Shown in pieces: positions 5,611 through 8,425 of a stretch of DNA of 8,425 nucleotides. The position numbers and the translations under genes are program-made. This DNA is from Rhodospirillaceae bacterium CCH5-H10 (GTDB lineage Bacteria > Pseudomonadota > Alphaproteobacteria > Reyranellales > Reyranellaceae), in the NCBI GenBank assembly GCA_001557035.1, contig LSKJ01000013.1, forward strand, positions 1 through 8,425. Direction: 5' to 3'. Position 1 is the first letter of the stretch, and every line of letters begins with the position of its first letter. A model generated the notes under the pieces. The model was not told where the DNA came from and made no database searches. It was given only the letters and a program-made list of their open reading frames with translations.

Positions 5611-6782
5611 CCCGGGTCCTGCTGCTGGTGTCGCTGCTGGCCGCCCTGTGGGCCGGCGGCGTGCGCGCGCAGCCGCTGCTCGACTGGTCGCCCGAGGAAA
5701 TCCGGACCGTCGGGCAGCACGGGCCCTGGCCGCCGCCGCCCGTGCGCGATCCGTCCAACCGGGTGTCGGGCACGCCGGCCGGCATCGCGCTCGGGGAGCA
5801 CCTGTTCAACGAACCGCGCCTGTCGGGCGACGGTCGCATGAGCTGCGCGACCTGCCATCAGGCCGGCCGCGAGTGGAGTGACGGACTGGCCAAAGGGAAG
5901 GGCGCGGCAGAACTGGACCGCCGCACGCCGTCCTTGTGGAACATCGGCTACCTGCACTGGTTCGGCTGGGACGGCGCGGGCGACTCGCTGTGGGCACAGA
6001 GCATCCGTCCGCTGCTCGATCCTCGCGAGATGAATGGCGGCGCGGCGCGTCCCGGCGAACTTCTGCGCGGCGATCCCGCTCTCGCCTGCGGATATGAAAA
6101 GGCGTTCGGCGAGAAACCCGGCGCCGACGACGAGCGACTTCTGGTGGATACGGCGAAGGTGCTGGCCGCATTCCAGGCGACCCTGGTCAGTCCGCGCACG
6201 CCGTTCGACGATTTCCGCGACGCGCTGGTCGCGGGAGATCGCGAGCGCGCCGCGCGCTATCCGCTGTCCGCGCAGCGCGGCCTGAAGCTGTTCATCGGCG
6301 AGGCCAACTGCAATCTCTGCCATCTCGGTCCACGCTTCACGAGCGGCGAGTTCGGCGACATCGGCATTCCGTTCTTCGTGCGGCCGGGCGAGGTCGATCC
6401 CGGGCGTCTGGGCGGGTTGGGGCATCTTGCGGCGAGCCCGTTCAACCTGCTGGGCAAGTACAACGACGACGCGACCGGCAACAACACGCGGCGCACGCGG
6501 CACGTCCAGCGCCAGCACACGAACTTCGGCGAGTTCCGCGTGCCCGGCCTGCGCCAGGTCGGACGCGGTGGGCCCTACATGCACAATGGCAGCGTGCTGA
6601 CGCTCGAAGACGTGGTTAAGCACTATTCGGAGGTCAGCCCCGACCGGCTGCACAGCGACGGCACGCCACTCGTACGGCCGCTCGGCCTGACGAGAGAGCA
6701 GAGCACCGACCTGATCGCCTTCCTGCGTTCCCTCGACGCCGATCCACCGCCGCGCTCCCCACCACAACCGCTTTGTCCCTAA
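5607..6782 (+). CDS. Diheme cytochrome c peroxidase/MauG family protein
   Basis: 391 aa from a GTG at 5607-5609 that overlaps the previous stop (GTGA). No Shine-Dalgarno is seen, so translation is probably coupled. The signal peptide is about residues 1-21 (cleavage GVRA|QPLL), so it is periplasmic. Two CXXCH heme c sites: CATCH (80-84) and CNLCH (235-239). Other family marks are RRTPSLWNIGYLHWFGWDG (105-123), PLLDPREMNG, FRVPGLRQVGRGGPYMHNGS and TLEDVVKHYSEV. Tyr340 in the last segment appears to align with the Met that ligates the high-potential heme of classical peroxidases. MauG has Tyr there, so this may be a MauG-like oxidising enzyme rather than a simple peroxide scavenger. The electron donor or protein substrate is unknown. 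The C-terminus is proline-rich and ends LCP. It is the last gene of the operon and converges on ruvX. Confidence 0.9.
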   Translation: MTRVLLLVSLLAALWAGGVRAQPLLDWSPEEIRTVGQHGPWPPPPVRDPSNRVSGTPAGIALGEHLFNEPRLSGDGRMSCATCHQAGREWSDGLAKGKGAAELDRRTPSLWNIGYLHWFGWDGAGDSLWAQSIRPLLDPREMNGGAARPGELLRGDPALACGYEKAFGEKPGADDERLLVDTAKVLAAFQATLVSPRTPFDDFRDALVAGDRERAARYPLSAQRGLKLFIGEANCNLCHLGPRFTSGEFGDIGIPFFVRPGEVDPGRLGGLGHLAASPFNLLGKYNDDATGNNTRRTRHVQRQHTNFGEFRVPGLRQVGRGGPYMHNGSVLTLEDVVKHYSEVSPDRLHSDGTPLVRPLGLTREQSTDLIAFLRSLDADPPPRSPPQPLCP

Positions 6783-6802
6783 GCACGGCAAGGCAGTCGC
6801 AA

Positions 6803-6866
6803 TGGAGCGCGCAACTCCAGTTGCGCTCAAGTGAAGACATGAGCGCCACTGGAGTGGCGCGCTCCA
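6803..6866. repeat. REP/BIME-like double palindrome between convergent genes
   Basis: Arms 6803-6829 and 6840-6866 are 27 bp inverted repeats with 25 matches, around a 10 nt loop. Each arm itself contains a perfect 8+8 bp palindrome: GCGCAACTCCAGTTGCGC (6809-6826) and GCGCCACTGGAGTGGCGC (6843-6860). The two mismatches between arms (A/C and T/G) are exactly compensated within each small hairpin (A-T in one, C-G in the other). This is what two inverted copies of a mobile or selected hairpin unit look like. No T-run follows on either strand, so it is not a classical intrinsic terminator, but it could still block or stabilise the 3' ends of both convergent transcripts. Confidence 0.8.
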
Positions 6867-6870
6867 ATGA

Positions 6871-7347
6871 CTAACGCAGGCGTGCGATTGCGCTTTCGAG
6901 GATCCACGCCGCCGCCGCGGCATCGACGCGTTCGGCGCGCTTCGAGCGGGTCATGTCGTAATCGTCGATCATGCCACGCGTCACGGCAGCGGTGCTGAGA
7001 CGCTCGTCCTGGAAGACGATCGGCAGGGCGGCGAGAGCGGGCGTGCCGTGGTTCTGGATGTTGGTCACGAACTGGCGCACCGACTGGCAACGCGGCCCCT
7101 CGGTGCCGTCCATGTTGAGCGGCAGGCCGACCGCCAGCGCCTTGACCTCATGCTTGCGCACGAGCTCGTCGAGGGCGGCGAGGTCGGCGGCCAGCTTCGT
7201 ACGCTTCAGGGTGGTGAGCGGCGTCGCCAGCATGCGCAGCACGTCGGACGTGGCGATACCGATGGTCTTGGTGCCGAGGTCGAGCGCCATCAGCCTGCCG
7301 TCGCGCACCAGGAGGCTCTTCAGTTCCGGGAAGTCGACGACGGGCAT
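6871..7347 (-). CDS. ruvX: YqgF/RuvX family putative pre-16S rRNA nuclease / Holliday junction resolvase-like protein
   Basis: 158 aa, a little longer at the N-terminus than the common 135-150 aa. RNase H-like fold marks: LMALDLGTKTIGIATSD with the catalytic Asp23, AVGLPLNMDGTEGP (72-85), FQDERLST (112-119, Asp114/Glu115) and a C-terminal RVDAAAAAWILE with Asp142. The family protein (YqgF) is linked to 5'-end maturation of 16S rRNA in E. coli and was earlier predicted to resolve Holliday junctions; it acts in the cytoplasm. The ATG at 7347 directly abuts the stop of the upstream hydrolase (TGAATG), so the two are co-translated; an AGGGA lies 11 nt before the start. The stop is 4 bp from the double palindrome. 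Confidence 0.93.
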   Translation of the reverse strand: MPVVDFPELKSLLVRDGRLMALDLGTKTIGIATSDVLRMLATPLTTLKRTKLAADLAALDELVRKHEVKALAVGLPLNMDGTEGPRCQSVRQFVTNIQNHGTPALAALPIVFQDERLSTAAVTRGMIDDYDMTRSKRAERVDAAAAAWILESAIARLR

Positions 7348-8115
7348 TCAGGCAGTTTTCCCTGTGAGCCAGGTTTCCGCATCGTCGGCAATGCGGTCCC
7401 AACCGGGCTGGCCGAGCACCCAATGTCCCTGGCCTTCATATTCGACGTGATGCGAGACGTGGGCGAACCGGCTTGCCGTGCGGCGAACCACGTCAGGCGG
7501 CACCAGCTTGTCCTTCTCCGCGCCGACGAAAAGCAGCGGCACCGTCACCTTCCGCGGATCGACGAAGGCGGCCTTCCTCTTGTCGAGCCACGGCAGGCCG
7601 ATCTCGAGCAGGGCGCGTCCCGATTCATGGACGAAGCCCGCATGCTCCATCGTTCCGGTGGCGCGATCGCAGGTATTGAATGTGTAGCCGAGTGCCTCGC
7701 CGAGCGTCGCGCGGTGCGGCTTGCGCCACCATCCCCAGCGCGCCTGGATGCGCGCGAAGGCCATCAGGTTGGAGGGACGCAGGGCAATCACGCTTGACGG
7801 CGGAGCCGGGGTGAGCAGCACGCCCGCGCGGGCAAGACCCCTGGCGCAGAGAAGCAGAGCGATGAGGCCGCCCATAGAATGGCCGATGACGACCGGCTTT
7901 TCGGGAAGAGCGAGAATGGCGGCTTCGATATCGGCGACGTAGTCGTGCAGGCTGGTTTCACCGAGGGCGTCCGGCGGTGAGCCCGGCGGCACGTCGTGGT
8001 GTCGCAGATCATATGCAATCGTCTGCCAGCCGCGTCCCTCGAGAAAGGGACGCCAGTGACGCCACACGGCGGACGTTCCCCACATGCCGTGAATCAGGAC
8101 TGCCAACCGGGCCAT
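7348..8115 (-). CDS. Alpha/beta hydrolase fold protein
   Basis: 255 aa from the ATG at 8115 (MARLAVLIHGMWG); this is preferred because the fold begins at once with the oxyanion HGMWG segment and a -10-like box lies just upstream. In-frame starts at 8154 and 8181 (TTG) would add 13 or 22 residues without recognisable content. Catalytic triad by inspection: Ser80 in the nucleophile elbow VVIGHSMGG, Asp202 in GAEKDKLVP and His231 in GQGHWVLGQPGW. There is no signal peptide, so it is cytoplasmic. It resembles small serine esterases/lipases; the substrate is unknown. It is the first gene of a two-gene unit with ruvX and divergent from the antiporter gene. Confidence 0.88.
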   Translation of the reverse strand: MARLAVLIHGMWGTSAVWRHWRPFLEGRGWQTIAYDLRHHDVPPGSPPDALGETSLHDYVADIEAAILALPEKPVVIGHSMGGLIALLLCARGLARAGVLLTPAPPSSVIALRPSNLMAFARIQARWGWWRKPHRATLGEALGYTFNTCDRATGTMEHAGFVHESGRALLEIGLPWLDKRKAAFVDPRKVTVPLLFVGAEKDKLVPPDVVRRTASRFAHVSHHVEYEGQGHWVLGQPGWDRIADDAETWLTGKTA

Positions 8116-8122
8116 CGCCAAG

Positions 8123-8130
8123 GTTATAAG
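8123..8130. promoter_or_regulatory. Shared divergent -10-like element
   Basis: GTTATAAG reads TATAAC leftward (8128-8123; five of six to consensus, 7 nt before the hydrolase ATG at 8115) and TATAAG rightward (8125-8130; five of six, 22 nt before a possible antiporter ATG at 8153). Leftward a TCGACC (8151-8146) sits 17 bp upstream as a partial -35. No good -35 is seen for the rightward direction. Confidence 0.35.
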
Positions 8131-8182
8131 GCGTGCAACGGACCGGGTCGACATGCGCCCGAAGCAAAGGTGTTCGGACAAG

Positions 8183-8425
8183 GTGACAGATACTCTCTAT
8201 GCCCTGCTGGCGATTGCCGTGGTCCTGACCGTCGTCAGCGTGCTGGTGCCGCTCGCCGAGCGCTTCAGGCTGCCGCACACCGTCCTGCTGGCCATTGCCG
8301 GTATGGGCATGGGCTTTCTGGGATCGTGGATCGTCTCCGGCAATTTCAGGATGGGCGTCCTCACCGACGCCTTCGTCGGTCTCGACAAGCTGGAAGTGGG
8401 CACGGAACTGTTCCTGCCGCTGTTT
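8183..8425 (+). CDS. NhaP-type (CPA1) Na+/H+ or cation/proton antiporter, N-terminal fragment
   Basis: 81 codons are visible from a GTG at 8183; the gene runs off the right edge. The start could instead be an in-frame ATG at 8153 (adding MRPKQRCSDK), which is charged and would precede the first helix. An AAAGG at 8166-8170 lies 12 nt before the GTG, slightly far. Two membrane helices are clear: about residues 5-24 (LYALLAIAVVLTVVSVLVPL) and 33-52 (TVLLAIAGMGMGFLG...), joined by AERFRLPH. This matches the N-terminus of CPA1 exchangers (a helix, a short loop with a Pro, then a Gly-rich second helix). The final GTELFLPLF resembles the start of the third helix (FLPPLLF in relatives). It is an inner-membrane protein exchanging Na+ or K+ for protons; ion specificity cannot be judged. 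Confidence 0.8.
   Translation, partial: MTDTLYALLAIAVVLTVVSVLVPLAERFRLPHTVLLAIAGMGMGFLGSWIVSGNFRMGVLTDAFVGLDKLEVGTELFLPLF

Noticed and set aside
6803..6866. Intrinsic terminator
   Set aside because: The stems are strong but no T-run follows on either strand, so the classical form is absent; the REP-like reading explains the double palindrome better.
5463..6923. 486 aa minus-strand open frame across the diheme gene
   Set aside because: The opposite strand has two CXXCH sites, a signal peptide and full family motifs; this frame has none and is rich in Arg/Ala as shadows are.

Overview
The window is GC-rich (about two thirds G+C by eye) and packed on both strands, with gaps of 6 to about 90 bp. 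Third-codon positions are GC-saturated. The gene types (HTH-linked citrate synthase pair, PhyH dioxygenase, MauG-type diheme protein, RuvX, NhaP-type antiporter) fit an alphaproteobacterium, perhaps of the Rhodospirillales/Reyranella/Hyphomicrobiales kind. That placement is inference; no rRNA or other marker gene is present. I see no tRNA, CRISPR array, insertion sequence or phage gene, so this looks like an ordinary chromosomal segment with some less familiar small operons.

Region 1 (1-2227): two citrate-synthase-family genes are transcribed away from each other from an AT-rich 84 bp gap. The left one (minus strand, cut by the window edge) carries an N-terminal helix-turn-helix; the right one (plus strand, 361 aa) is a plain citrate/methylcitrate synthase. 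The gap holds a perfect 12 bp palindrome and an 8 bp inverted repeat lying over the likely promoters, so the HTH protein may control the pair.

Region 2 (2234-6782): two back-to-back transcription units start from a 45 bp gap. Leftward: a phytanoyl-CoA-dioxygenase-type Fe(II)/2-oxoglutarate enzyme, then an exported protein of unknown function. Rightward: a tightly coupled four-gene operon made of a second, unrelated 2OG-Fe(II) oxygenase (210 aa), an exported metal-dependent amidohydrolase, a small exported YtkA/FixH-like protein, and a MauG/cytochrome c peroxidase-type diheme protein. The last three overlap by ATGA and GTGA, and all three carry signal peptides. The unit therefore combines cytoplasmic non-heme iron oxidation with periplasmic hydrolysis and heme redox chemistry. 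Its substrate cannot be read from the sequence. It is the best candidate here for an undescribed pathway.

Region 3 (6783-6870): the gap between convergent units holds a striking double palindrome. Two 18 bp hairpins in mirror orientation form a 27 bp inverted repeat, and their two differences are compensated within each hairpin, as in REP/BIME-type elements.

Region 4 (6871-8425): leftward, an alpha/beta hydrolase abuts ruvX (TGAATG). Rightward, an NhaP-type cation/proton antiporter begins and runs off the end.

A recurring theme: four genes that begin transcription units have a -10-like hexamer 5-7 nt before the start codon and no Shine-Dalgarno, suggesting leaderless mRNAs. Three genes with clear purine-rich ribosome binding sites (the plain citrate synthase, the amidohydrolase and the YtkA-like protein) serve as the contrast.
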